Part shown: one piece after another, positions 30,186 to 41,262 of the stretch
How the letters are laid out: each line of letters starts with the position of its first letter
How positions within the stretch are numbered: position 1 is the first letter of the stretch
Source of the DNA: Zasmidium citrigriseum
Taxonomy: Eukaryota > Ascomycota > Dothideomycetes > Mycosphaerellales > Mycosphaerellaceae
Direction: 5' to 3'
DNA length: 64,000 nt
NCBI GenBank assembly: GCA_002786025.1
Contig: NHNW01000009.1
Coordinates: 378,376 to 442,375 of the forward strand
Position numbers and translations under genes: made by a program
Notes under the pieces: generated by a model
What the model saw: only the letters and a program-made list of their open reading frames with translations
The model's database searches: none
What the model was told of the DNA's origin: nothing

Positions 30186-31077
30186 GATGGACGGAAGTGG
30201 GCGCTTGTCGTAGTCGATGAGGCCAGAGAGTGTCGGTTTATGAAGAGATCTCGAGAAAATCGCAGTCGCCTGAGGCCGCGGGAGGAAGGCTGGGGGATTG
30301 GTCGTTTGCCTGGGCGGCGGGGATCGCGTGACGGAGATGACGGGGCGGAGCAGCTGCAGGCGGCGGCGACCGGTGGAAAGGGCTGCCTCCAGCGTCGCGG
30401 AGGTAGGCGCCAGCAGCGAGAAGAAGGTGGGCTGATGTCGAGGGAATTCAATGATTGAAGTCCATTACCAAGCCGTCTGCAGGGCCGAAGATACCGTTGG
30501 ACTCACAAAGGTGGGGCTCCGATTGCGCACTGACGCACGTGCCACGCGGTGGGTGAGTGAACACCTGAAAAGCAACTCCCGCTCTCCGACGACTTCCAGC
30601 CGACAAACATCTGATAGCCGCCCGTTGCCGCGGACACGCTCGCTTCACTGAAGATAGAAGAGCGAGGCCTTCTTGGATCGCTTCATGTACATTTGATGGA
30701 ATCCCTAGAGGTTCATTTTGAGGCCGACGGCCTCAATGGCCAGATCGAAATCACGGACTTGCTCGGTCTCGCGGAGACAGCAGATCATTCGCCTTACAAG
30801 GCAGTACCTAGGTGTCGAAACCTTTCAGAAGTCAGGCGCGCTCCAATTCCAGTCAACAGCGCCAATAGAGCAATGACCCTCTCGTGGAGAAAGTCATCTA
30901 CATCGCCTTTGCCCTTTGAGCTGCATCTGCCAATGGCGCTCCTGATTAGAGATTGGAGAAGTAGCCTTGTTCTTTCGGGCCTTATATATGCCCTATTATT
31001 TATGCCCTGTGCTAGTCACTTCTCTGCCTTCATTACTGACTTCGCCGTGCATTAGCATCAGCATCGCCCAACCCCGA
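30186..31077. other. intergenic, no supported gene
   Basis: The left part is the NMNAT promoter and leader. A 17-base perfect palindrome with 8-base arms sits at 30719-30735. Frames of up to 120 codons lack any recognised motif. Confidence 0.4.
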
Positions 31078-32197
31078 TCAATGCCCAGCTCCCACGACTC
31101 TTTCGTCAAGATCAATGCGGTAGAGTCGATCACCAGCTAGCACGAACACTTCTCCCGGCTCACCAAAGCCCAGATTGCCAACAGTGCCATTGAGAACAAC
31201 ACTCCCAAGCAGAACACCCTCCGAGTTCCAGACAACCACCGCATCTCCTTCAACGCCACCTGTCACGCAAGCCCAAACATTCCCAAGCCGGTCGGTCTTT
31301 ATACCATCAGCACCACCTCCAGCCATATTTGGCATGGCGAATACACGTCGATTTGAGAGGAACTTTCCTTTTCGGTCATACGCATAGATCGTGCGAGGTC
31401 CTTGAACGTCGATCGTCCCATTGCCGACTTGGGCGCCGGTATCACCGATGTGGATGGTGCTCTGGTCTGCGCTGGCTGCTATACCACTTGGTCGACCGAA
31501 GCCGTCTGCAACAGCTCGCACGTCTTTGGTCAGAGGGTTGAAGGAGTAGACTTGGTTAGGCAGAATGGCTTCGAAGAAGCCTGTTCGACAAGCGATCAGT
31601 ATACGGCCGATACTTGAAGTTTAAAGGCTGACACTTACCATACGTCGGGTCAGTCATCCAAATCACCCCATCAGACGTGACCGTAAGATCATCCGGCGCG
31701 TTGAAAGGATACGACCCATACCCTCCAAGAAGAAGCGACGCATTATACGGCGGATGCGGATTCAATGCATAGATACCACCAGGCTGACTCTTCTCTCTTC
31801 CGCCTTGAGCCGCGAGCAATATGACGTCCCCAAGAGTAGTATCTGAGATGTAACGAAAGCCACCATTCGGAGTAGGAACCGTCGAATTGATGGTTTCGAT
31901 CCTCGTCGTGGCAGCTGAGTCGAGGCCGGTGATACGTTGAATGGTCCCTTTACCGCCTTTGACATCGTCTGCAACGGCCCAGAGGGGTCCTGTTTCGTGG
32001 TGGTAGACTGCGCCTTCGTGGAATTGTTGGTGGAAAGAGTGGGCTAGCTGGATCACTTTGGGCGCGGGACCTAGGAGGTTGGCGAATGTTGGATCGGCGG
32101 TCTTGAAAGGCCCAATGGCCAACACATTGGGAAAAATTGAGGCCACAAGGAAGAGAGAAACGAGCTGCTGAGAATTCATCATGAAAGATATCCGCAT
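31078..32197 (-). CDS. secreted SMP-30/gluconolactonase-like lactonohydrolase
   Basis: The model has two exons (31639-32197, 31078-31580), 353 residues; the 58-nt intron begins GTAAGT. A signal peptide (VSLFLVASIFPNVLA) follows MMNSQQL, so translation starts at the Met used here or five residues later. The body is a six-bladed beta-propeller of the lactonohydrolase type. Visible landmarks are FHEGAVYHHETGPLW near the first blade (metal-binding Glu), NAPDDLTVTSDGVIWMTDPTYG (calcium-binding Asn/Asp region), FGRPSGIAASADQSTIHIGDTG, and GADGIKTDRLGNVWACV with the catalytic-type Asp. Relatives hydrolyse aldonate or aromatic lactones outside the cell; the substrate here is unknown. Confidence 0.85.
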
Positions 32198-32813
32198 GAT
32201 GAGGGTCGAACGATTGAGTGATCGAAGCAAGGATTGTAAGTGGAGACGGCGACTTCGACCAAGTTCACTGTCGCTTTGTACGAGCAATGCTACCCATCAG
32301 TCAACCTTCAAGGCTCCACTGTATATCCTGGTCATTGACTTTGGCCCCTCATGGCTACCATTTCCGGGAAAGAATACGTCGCAGCAAACCAGGTTCAGCT
32401 GAGTTTCAGGAATGGCGGGAATTCGAATGTCAATCGTTTTATGCATATTGGGCTCCTCTGGAGAACTTTGCGGTCCAGCCAATCATTGATGGGACTAGAT
32501 ATTTAGGCTCCAGCATGTGATCCAGCTGAACGGGGCCGTGCACCAGCGGAGGGAGGGCACGATGTACGTTTTGACGTTTTCTACGACGAGGCCAGGATTG
32601 AATGGGGGTTGGAGGAGTTGGATGGAGGAGTTCGGGCCTACATCAAGGCTCGACTGGGGCAATCGTTTGTAGTTCTGCCTAAACTTATACATAATTCAGG
32701 CGTTTCTGTTCCACTCCAGCCCATTACCACGGTTAGAAATGCGTAAGCTAGGGATAGTATGCAACCGGCCCTGAGGCAGTCTCGTACAATACAACTTTTT
32801 TTTTTTTGGAAGA
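32198..32813. other. intergenic with a 12-base poly(T) run
   Basis: Promoter region of the lactonase gene and 3' flank of the beta-lactamase-like gene. A run of 12 T (12 A on the gene's strand) at 32796-32807 begins six bases after the latter's stop codon. No gene supported. Confidence 0.5.
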
Positions 32814-34697
32814 TCACATAAGCAAACACGACGAGCTGGAAGTACGCTGCTTCTCGGTTTGGGAAGATGTCGTAGACTGACTTGCAGTTTCCAGCAGGCT
32901 CGCCTTGTCTTCATGGTCGACTGGCCTTCTGCCATTCTTGATGATTGGGCCCACTGTCTCATACGATGTTTCTGATCCATTGGTACCACTTGTGCAAGAA
33001 GTCGCGGGAGAGCTGTGCGGCGAGGGGGGCTCACGAGTGTACCAGATAGGCGGCGACTCTATCTCCCAAGTCCAATATAGGCCGTTGACCGCTCCATTCT
33101 CGTCTCGCCTGAAGTCGAGTAGACCGACCACGTAGTTGTCGAAGTCAAAGAACCCTTCCGAGAAGTGTTGATCTGTGGTCGTTGGAAAGAAGCTGTACTT
33201 GTCTTTGCCGAAATATTCGAGTCGTACTGCTTTATCAGAGCGGTGGTTGAAATATAACATCAATCGATCAACTTCGTCGTCCAGAGTGACATGAAGCTGC
33301 GTGGCCGCGAAAGAGTAGACACCAATGTATTCGTGAGCAGGTTGTTCCTTACCAGAGAGGTCACGTTTGTTTAGCCATTCACGCATGACGATATTATGGC
33401 GAAAGTCAGCACCTCGTTCCGTCTCGATTCTTGCCCTGGATAAGATGTCTACTCGCGGTTGCAGATCGAAGAGCTCTTGAATGAGGATCTGGGCTGCGAA
33501 ATCGCTCGCGTCTCCCTTTCGTCTTCCGTTCGACATGGTAATGACAGCACTTTGTGTCTCTGGAAAGAGGAACAATGAACAGGTAGTGTTGTAGGCGATC
33601 CCTGTGTGCTTGAACACAATCCGCTCCGGGGAACCAGTCCCAAGTATAAAGTCAAGGTGCGTTTTGTCTTCGACAGTCCGCTTGTTCAAAGTTCCCCAGT
33701 TCAGTCTTGACGTAGGCATTATGGCGCGAAGCCAGCCAAGACAGTACGTTGAGTGATAAGTGTCGTTCTCTTTGGGCGGAAACTTCCAGGCGGGCTTGAA
33801 TATTCGATGGACTTGTCTGAGAGGGTTGCTTGAAACGCCCTTCAGTGCGTCTGGAATCGATGAGTCGCAGGGAGAGTTGAGAGCAGACAACCAGGCCGCG
33901 GACCAGATGAGCATGTCGTGAATGGAACTTCGCATGCCATAAGGAGCAAGGATTGATGTATGAGTTTCGGACGTCCATTCAACCGGGACATGTCTCCATG
34001 TACCGTCCTCCAACCAAGCATGTCCATCGGCTAAGTTGTCACAACTCTCAAGCTGTCGATGTGTGACGAGGGTCTGCTTCATTCCCAACGGATCGAGGAT
34101 GCGTTTCTGAACGAAATCTGCGAAGCGCATGTTGCTGATTTTCTCAATTGCCAGTGCTACGATTGAATAGTTGATGTTGCTGTATTCCCAAGTTTTGTTG
34201 AAGCGCTGCGTTCCTTCCTCATCCGTCTGAGTTGCATTGACAAGGTCCATGAACTTCTCTTCTTGGCCTATGATAGAACCAAAGGGACCAATGACCTGGA
34301 CGACGGGGTTTCCAAGGCCTGACGAATGCCTCAAGAGGTCGATGAAGTCTGCCTCTTTCCTAATCCGCGGGTCTCCGATCGGGTCGAAATTGGGAAGGTA
34401 CTCAGCAACCCTGTCCGTCCACTTCATCTTCCCAGCATCAACCAAAATGCCGACTGCTGCGGCTACGAAGGCTTTCGAAAGAGAGCCGAGCAGGTAGATG
34501 CTTTCATCGTTCGCAAGGTGTTCCGGATCGTGGTCTCGATGGCCGACCGCCGTTGAAAGAAGGACACGTCCATGGTGAAGCACTCCGACAGATGTCGACG
34601 GTGCACAACAAAGTTCGCGCGCCTCTGCAATGGCTGGAAGTACGTCTTCGAGTCTATTAGAGGCATCCTTGATATCCGGCGGATCACATGGCATCAT
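32814..34697 (-). CDS. class C beta-lactamase-fold serine hydrolase
   Basis: The product has 627 residues and no intron. Ser72-Leu-Ser-Lys75 is the SxxK catalytic motif in an LGSLSKAF context, and Tyr172-Ser-Asn174 the YxN motif, both as in class C beta-lactamases, esterases and D-amino peptidases. The catalytic domain spans about 15-420; the remaining 200 residues form a beta-rich C-terminal domain (YIGVYSFAATQLHVTL ... LYFNHRSDKAVRLEYFG), as in fungal and bacterial two-domain relatives, then a Ser/Thr-rich tail. No signal peptide is seen, so it may be cytosolic. In fungi this fold serves as esterase, transesterase or lactam hydrolase; antibiotic resistance should not be assumed. The ORF is intact. 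Confidence 0.85.
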   Translation of the reverse strand: MMPCDPPDIKDASNRLEDVLPAIAEARELCCAPSTSVGVLHHGRVLLSTAVGHRDHDPEHLANDESIYLLGSLSKAFVAAAVGILVDAGKMKWTDRVAEYLPNFDPIGDPRIRKEADFIDLLRHSSGLGNPVVQVIGPFGSIIGQEEKFMDLVNATQTDEEGTQRFNKTWEYSNINYSIVALAIEKISNMRFADFVQKRILDPLGMKQTLVTHRQLESCDNLADGHAWLEDGTWRHVPVEWTSETHTSILAPYGMRSSIHDMLIWSAAWLSALNSPCDSSIPDALKGVSSNPLRQVHRIFKPAWKFPPKENDTYHSTYCLGWLRAIMPTSRLNWGTLNKRTVEDKTHLDFILGTGSPERIVFKHTGIAYNTTCSLFLFPETQSAVITMSNGRRKGDASDFAAQILIQELFDLQPRVDILSRARIETERGADFRHNIVMREWLNKRDLSGKEQPAHEYIGVYSFAATQLHVTLDDEVDRLMLYFNHRSDKAVRLEYFGKDKYSFFPTTTDQHFSEGFFDFDNYVVGLLDFRRDENGAVNGLYWTWEIESPPIWYTREPPSPHSSPATSCTSGTNGSETSYETVGPIIKNGRRPVDHEDKASLLETASQSTTSSQTEKQRTSSSSCLLM

Positions 34698-35654
34698 GCG
34701 TTGTTGACTGGACGGGCCAAAGAAGGAAAAAGGATCCGATAAAAGTTAAGAATACCCGGCACGGAAACCTAGGTGTTATGGCCATAGCCGTCCTCAAGAA
34801 GCACTACACCGCGAGAAAATGTTGTACGCGTGTGTTCGAAACAAAAGCAAGATCCCTTGCACGGCTGCACGATTTTCTGGAACACAGCTTCCCCCACCCT
34901 CCATGCATGAAGTACCCTTATCGCTTGGCGAGCACGGACATATACGGTCGGTTCAGCTCGACAGATAGAGTTCAACTAGTGGACCCGCTAATTACGGCTG
35001 TTCGCATGTGACGATCGACATCACCCTCTCGTGCTCGCCAGGGGTCGCACAACTCCCAGCCGAGCCTTCGAGTGTGTCGCATCATCAAACGACCCGTTGA
35101 CGACTGCGTCATCCTTTCATACCCGAGCTGATTACCGGCATGCCGATGCCGAATGAGAATCCCCCTCACTTCGCTTCAACGGATCACAGCTTCCATTACC
35201 AAGATTCACAAACAAGGCCAGACATTCAATTGGTTGAGGCAACCAACTTTTGAACACGACTTTTGCACAACGCATCGTCATTCCTCAAACCATGATTCTG
35301 AGCAGTGCCACGTTTTGCACCACCCACCGATAGACATGAAAAGCCCAATTGGTGGGCTTGAGCTTGACACGTTGTGAACAGCACATATATACAGCCTAGC
35401 TGAATGTCCTAAGCGCAGAAGCCTCATGTACTCTAAGCGGTATTTAGAAGGCTGCCACGGCTTGCAAGACAGCTGACATGAAGGCAGCACCCTTCGCCCC
35501 GTTGCCCTGCTGTCATTGACCTTGCGAATCACATATTGTGCCTGCCAGACCGGTCTGGCCAGGAGAATACACACCCGAGAAGTTGAGATCTCCATCTCAA
35601 CAACCTTACTCAGTTTCCTGGATTCTCCGTGCCGAATCGAGCGCTCTGGTCCAC
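34698..35654. other. intergenic, no supported gene
   Basis: Only short frames without motifs. The left end is the upstream flank of the beta-lactamase-like gene. Confidence 0.4.
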
Positions 35655-35828
35655 ATGGCAAAGTCAGGCGAAGGGGAAATGGGCATTCGTGGCAAGGCCG
35701 GAATCGATCCGCTCGTCGTGAACAACAAGCAAGACGACAAAGACCAGAACCCAAAGGACAGCGAAACTGGTGGTGGTGGTAAAGGCCAAGGAAAGCCTGA
35801 TTCAGGGGGGCAGCCTCTACCGAAGTAG
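35655..35828 (+). CDS. small hypothetical Gly/Lys/Asp-rich protein
   Basis: Starting at the ATG of 35655 the frame gives 57 residues, MAKSGEGEMGIRGK onward, hydrophilic and disordered, with a Gly-rich run (GGGGKGQGK) and a Pro/Leu/Lys end. The same frame is open upstream to 35538. Third-position use resembles coding sequence, but there is no domain. Immediately after the stop, an ATG at 35832 is followed by a strong GTAAGT intron, so the transcript may continue. Treated as possible. Confidence 0.3.
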   Translation: MAKSGEGEMGIRGKAGIDPLVVNNKQDDKDQNPKDSETGGGGKGQGKPDSGGQPLPK

Positions 35829-35831
35829 AAA

Positions 35832-36029
35832 ATGTACAGTAAGTCGAGGCCTGAGCAAGCAGACCAAAACGCTGACTTTACTCTAGATATCAATCGCATA
35901 CATCGGCTTACCGGAGTTATTGGAGCATCAGGAGAGATGGTTTCCCTTGAACGCAGCCTGAGGTCCAAGAACAGTGCAGATTTAGCACTGTTGACGATCA
36001 ACCTCAGGACAGCATATCAGGATAGCTGA
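35832..36029 (+). CDS. possible two-exon mini-ORF
   Basis: The ATG at 35832 is followed after seven bases by GTAAGTCGAG and, about 48 bases later, by CTGACTTTACTCTAG, a complete fungal intron signature (35839-35886). Splicing gives a protein of about 49 residues with a short Leu-rich helix and a SLERSLRSK motif. Unspliced, the frame is also open (65 codons). It could be a short gene or the 3' part of the transcript that carries the preceding small ORF. No homology recognised. Confidence 0.25.
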   Translation: MYSKSRPEQADQNADFTLDINRIHRLTGVIGASGEMVSLERSLRSKNSADLALLTINLRTAYQDS

Positions 36030-36293
36030 CGCTTGAGGTGTATGTACAGTCCTCAAGCATCTTTGCCTTAGCGCTGGCCTCTGCGTTGGCAACCTCAGGA
36101 GCATGTCCAAGCATGTATGATAGCTAGCGAGCGTCGGGCATGTGAGGCTCAGCACGAGCAGTCGCAGGGGGAGGCTCGCCGTTGGAACTCATAAATCAGC
36201 TCTGGTAGCCTCTTCTCAAGACAGTTACGCTGTATGACAGGCAGTATGGACGCTGCATGTCTCTTGCTATATCTTTATCTTCAATACTAAGTT

Positions 36294-39200
36294 ATGGACC
36301 CTGGCTTCGACCATGTTTGGAGTCAGGCGATCGATCACTACCTGAGGACACTCTCAAAGGAAGAGCTGAAAAAAGTGCGGTCAGTTAACGGTGAGATCGG
36401 TCTCTTGGACCTCTCTAGGCGAATGAGGAATGCGTATGGGAACCGAAACGCGGCACGTGCCCTCGACCGGATCAGCCCCTTCCTCACGAAGCTGCAATCC
36501 TTCTCCGAAGTCGTGCGTACTTTCACAAACGCCAATCCCGAGATCGCGTCGCTGGTATGGGGTTCCATTTTCTTCATCCTGGAGGTCAGTACAGCAGAAT
36601 TGCGCATACTCTGGTGGTGTTCCACGACTGACCCCCGCAGCTTGCTTCTCGCCATGCCAAAAACCTGGAACGTATTGTGGCAGCCTTTGAACTGTATGAC
36701 CGAAACACCGCTCGTTTCCATTACTATATCACCAAGTTCGGCTCTCAGACTCCGGCCCGGCGATTGCAGAACGCCCTCGTCGCATACTACGCCGAGTAGA
36801 TTGGAGTGTTCCAAGACGCGATTCGCTTTTTACAGAAGCCACCCATAGGTACTCTATGCAGGGTCAGCCACTTCCGGCATCCGTTCCTGACATTGAATAG
36901 TGAACTTTATTATCGGCCCCTTCCGATCCCTGGAAGACAGACTGCAGACGAGAATAGTTCGAGTCCGAGATCTCACATCTCAAGTGGATCTGGAAGCATC
37001 GGTGACGGCCACAGAAGCTCAAGAGACTCGACAACATAGTCAACACAAGGAGCTCCTCCACCAAATTGATATTCGAGCAGAGGGGATCACTCAAAGGCTG
37101 AGAATCTTCGATGGAAATATGTTTCTGGGCAATCTTCCCGCTCACCATCTACCGCTCGCTCGAAATCTGGCGTTTTACGGAAGAGACAGACAAATTTGTG
37201 ATCTTGAAGCGAACCTTCAGCCTGGAATCAACCCAACGAGTCTACAAGTGTGTGCAATATGTGGCCTCGGGGGAGTTGGAAAGACTCAAGTGGCACTGGA
37301 GTATGCCTACCGACATGTCCATCATTATCAGGCAATCCTTTGGGTCAAAGCTGAGACGACGCTGAAGCTTTCAGATTCATTTGCAACTATGGCACGGCTG
37401 CTTGGTATTGTTGATCAAGTTCAAAATCCTGATCACATACGTGATATCTTACTTCGATGGCTCGGCAACTCTGGCAGAAGAGGTCCGTATCCTCCAATAC
37501 ACACTCGTGCAAGGTGTTGATGCTTCTCACAGACAACCTTGGTCAGCCAGTCTCTTGGCTTCTGGTATTCGATAATGCCGAAGATTGGAAGACACTGGAG
37601 CCGTACTGGCCAAAATCTGCCCGTGGAACCATCATAGCGACCACTCGCAATCCAGATATCGGAAGAAGAGTCTCACAGGCCTCCAGAAACCTCCAGGTTG
37701 CCCCTTTCTCTGCTGAAGACAGCTGCAAATTCTTGTTGGGTTCGATGGCCACCTCAAACCCAACCAACGAGGATGTGTTGGCTGCAATTAGCATTAGCCA
37801 CGCACTGGGCCATTTGCCGCTACCGCTCGATCTGGTCAGATGCTACGTTACTTCAGCTGGCATTACGTTGAGTAGATTCCATGAGACGACGCCCGGATTT
37901 GAACGCAATTTTGTCTTCGATGAAGATGCATATCGATGGAACGCGAAGGCCTATCACGATTCCATAAGTACTACGTGGACGTCCAAGCTCGCCGCTGGCA
38001 AGAATGCAACAAGTCTGGCAAAGTCATCTCGGCTGCTCATGGACATGCTGGCCTTTCTTGATCCTGACGGTGTACCGACAGCCTTGCTGCTTTCCAAAGC
38101 AAGAGATCTACTGTGAGCTTACAGCGACAATAAGGGATGCTCCGTTGTTGACCTTTAACAGGCTATACGAGGGGCCTGATGAGCCAGATCCAAGACTGGA
38201 AGAGTACCTTCAGCCCTCGTTCACAAGCGCCAATAGGTCAGTGGCTATCTAAACCTTCAATTCATGACTGACAGAAGCCAAGCATCGACCAGTCAGCCAC
38301 TGAACTAATGCAAGGCTCTTTCCTCTCTCGCAGCCAGGACAGGAATCGTCTGCTCTGCCACCGGGTCGTACAGAAAGCTTTCCTCAACGAGATGGATCCC
38401 AATAGACGTATGGTCATCTTCAATCGACTCGTATATCTACTCAATGCCGAATTTCCCCAGCAGCCAAATGGAGAGTCTCTCTGGCCTCGGCGGGAGGAGT
38501 GCGAACAGTATCTTCCTCAAGTCATAGCTCTATTAGATGCATATGACTGGCTTCAGGAAGACCTCGGATTTCCGTTGAAGTTGGCAGAGATAGTCACACG
38601 CTCGGCCTGGTTTGTCGCCCTCCCCAGTTCTTAACATTACTGACATGGTACCTGAAGGTTTCTTCGCGAGCGCGGGCAATACCGCGAGTCGATGGCAATG
38701 GTTGAGCGAGCCACAACGATGTGCGAGAGAGCAACAGCAGTCGGCCACCATCCAGGATACTCTTCATACTTTGTACATGATCTACTAGGTCATCTTTACA
38801 GTATCAGAGGATCGCTAGAGTGCGGAGCAGACATGCCTGGTCATGGCCTTGAGTGGAAGAACAAGAGCAGAGCGATCCGCTCCCAGATTGCCAGGCCTGG
38901 AAATAGCGACGACAAACGATGGGTCATCGTTGCCGACATGAACATCGTGGTGTCCCTGATGGCAGAAGACCGTCTGGAGGAAGCCTTGTCCCTGAGTGAG
39001 CGTCTCATCCAGCAGGAAGAAGCGATAGCCCATCGCTCCACACAAATGGCAAACATGTGCCTATGTCTGATCTTACTCTGCCGCTACGAAGAAGCAGAAT
39101 CATGCTGTGCTCAGGCCATGGAGTTGGCAAGACAAGAGAACGGAGCTGAAAGTGTTGGCATGGCAGAGTGAGTTGGCGGTAGAGACCCGGAATGCCTCCT

Positions 39201-39689
39201 TTGCTAACACAAGCAAGATTGTATTACCATCTAGGGGTACTTCATCATCGGCAAGGGCACCTCGAAGAAGCCTTTCTCGCCTTCGCAGAGTGTCTCCGTA
39301 TCCGTCATCACTTGATGCCAGATCATCACTACACTGGATATGCCACATACAAATTGGGAATTATCAGTCGAGAGCGAGGCGATATTGAGTCTTCCGTGTA
39401 TGTTACATGGCACTCAACACTGTATATACTGGCTCACAAACTTGACAGATCATTCATGCGCGAAGCTCTACGAATCGCCAACATTAGCGTCTTTCCAGAC
39501 GTTGGCCAACGATGTCGAGTTGCATTTGCATTGGTGCAACTACTCAAGGAGACGGGTGACTTCGACGCAGCCGATAGCTTGAGAGATGAAGCGGTAGAGT
39601 TGCGGCAACAACTGCCCCGGACAGACTCTGGGACACTGGGCGATGCGCCGGAGGATTATGATCGATTTGTCTTCTTCTCGCATCGTTGA
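36294..39689 (+). pseudogene. NB-ARC/TPR STAND (NLR-like) gene with one nonsense codon
   Basis: A nine-exon model fits: 36294-36584, 36641-36848, 36901-37482, 37533-38112, 38162-38236, 38334-38609, 38658-39167, 39218-39397, 39449-39689. All introns are GT-AG and phases agree, for 980 codons. The N-terminus (about 1-190) is a helical STAND signalling region. The NB-ARC domain follows: GLGGVGKTQVALEYAYR (P-loop), WLLVFDNAED (Walker B), GTIIATTRNPD, GHLPLPLDLV (GLPLAL-like). The C-terminal half is TPR-like helical pairs (ERATTMCERA ... YYHLGVLHHRQGHLEEAFLAFAECLRI). A TAG at 36797-36799, codon 150, interrupts conserved-looking helix sequence, while everything downstream is open and correctly spliced. 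Either a very recent pseudogene, a natural truncation allele or a base error. Role if active: non-self recognition. Confidence 0.75.
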
Positions 39690-39917
39690 AGACACCAAAA
39701 TGGACATTTGAAGTACTGATACGTATGCCCATCTTGACTTGCCTCATCACAATGGATGTCGAGACTCAGTTTTGAGCACAGAAGACTCATACTTTTTCCA
39801 TGTCCTTGCCTTCGAATTCTTTCTAAGTCAGGTTCTTGCAGAATCCAATGGCTCCTGAGAGCCAGAGGCCATATGTGTGCAGTCTCGCACCCATTTCGGC
39901 GACTTCTTCACGAAACC

Positions 39918-40690
39918 TCAGTGCATTTCCCAATCGCCAGAAGTTCCGATCGCCCATGTGTCATAGTACTCGAAGTTGTCTGGACCCTCACCGACCATCC
40001 ACCTCAACCATTTGGGCTCGCCTTCCGCATCAGTGTCGACGAACCAGGTAGTGAGGCCCTCCCGACCGGTGAGTGTGACAGCTTCCAACAGGTCCTGACA
40101 ATTTCCCGCGGTGTTGCTCAGCTCTTCCCAGTCCTTGCTCCAGTACGCACCGTCGTGCTGGTTGAGGTACAAGACGGTTTGAAGGGCCAAAAATTTCCTC
40201 ATGATAGAGCCTGGATTGCTATATCGAAACGCCTCCTTCATCTCCTTGAGCATTTCGGCGTTCTCGTAATTGACCTTGGTGAAGAGGGTCCACATGATAT
40301 TGTCCTGGAATTGAGCCACATCATACTTGTCGCCGAGATTCCACGCCTTGATGAGCTGAGGAACAGTGGCTTTACCGATTGCATCTCTGAAGATCCAGAA
40401 CACGAAGAGCTTCCATGCTTCTATATCGTCTTCCGGCAGCTTCAGAACGCCCGTAGTCGTCTCTTCGAAGTTCTTGGTGAAGGCGGCTTGGAAAAAGTCG
40501 GAGGCAGCGCAGATTGTGGACTGTTGGATGAGGATGGGCTTGTCGCAGGCACCCACATAGATGCTGACAAGGCGGTCATTCTGTAGAGACCTGAAGAGTG
40601 CGAAGTCAGTAGATGCGCACCAAGTTTCGATCTAGCGGCTTACTCGAAGAAGTCGTCTACACGGCTCGTTGGGGTCGTTGAGTCCGCCAT
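39918..40690 (-). CDS. BTB/POZ domain protein (tandem copy 1)
   Basis: The model has two exons (40644-40690, 39918-40590), 239 residues; the 53-nt intron begins GTAAGC. After a short Ser/Thr N-terminus, residues 18-125 form a BTB/POZ domain: DRLVSIYVGACDKPILIQQSTICAASDFFQAAF, then LPEDDIEAWKLFVFWIF and a helix with LIKAWNLGDKYDVAQFQD. The remainder is helical without a recognised second domain. Such short BTB-only proteins are numerous in Dothideomycetes and may serve as Cullin-3 adaptors or unknown scaffolds. The frame stays open upstream of the chosen ATG to 41089, so a longer N-terminus cannot be excluded. The neighbouring gene (41263-42096) is a diverged paralogue in the same orientation and exon pattern. 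Confidence 0.82.
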
Positions 40691-41262
40691 GGTGCGATGT
40701 GTGAGCGGTGTGTGTGAGAATTCGATTTTAGCAGGAAGTGCGGATGTAACTAAAGAAGCGAAGGAAGGCGAAAGTGAAGGAGCGCGAAGCTTGAAGTCGC
40801 ACGCACAGACGTGGCCGTCACATGTCAACAAGAAATTTGAGTTCATGTAACAGAACCTTACCTCCGTCGCAAGAACTTGCGCGAAGTTTCGGAGAGTCAA
40901 CTTGCATGTTGAGGCACATGAGCCTGAGCCTTCATGGCTTCTCGATAGAAGCGCAATGACTGTTGCATGGTCTTGCAGATGATCGTGCGTCTCGCCTTCT
41001 GGAGCAGAGCAGGAACAGTCGCCAGCAGCAGGTTCCCCGTTTTCGAGTGATTGCTCGAGGCTCAGGGCTCGTTCATCTCTTACACACACCGTCGAATTCT
41101 GTGGTCTCTGTAGCTAGTGGGCTGATACAATGTGCTTGGCAATCTACGGCTCGGCACAATCAGTGACGGTGAAGCCCTGTCGTCCTTGCAGAATGCCCGT
41201 CTGCTTGTTGGAAAAGAAGTGACGATGGTCGTCTTACCGAAGCCCCCCACCTCATTCATTGC
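40691..41262. other. intergenic between the two BTB genes
   Basis: Promoter of BTB copy 1 and 3' flank of copy 2. The minus-strand frame here is an upstream extension of the first BTB exon; no independent gene seen. Confidence 0.4.

Noticed and set aside
30719..30735. Perfect 17-base palindrome with 8-base arms
   Set aside because: Too short and isolated to call an operator, terminator or element end; on the minus strand it lies in a short open frame and could be chance.
38113..38333. Frame breaks in the STAND gene as frameshift mutations
   Set aside because: Each break is removed by a GT-AG intron with correct phase; only the TAG at 36797 remains unexplained.
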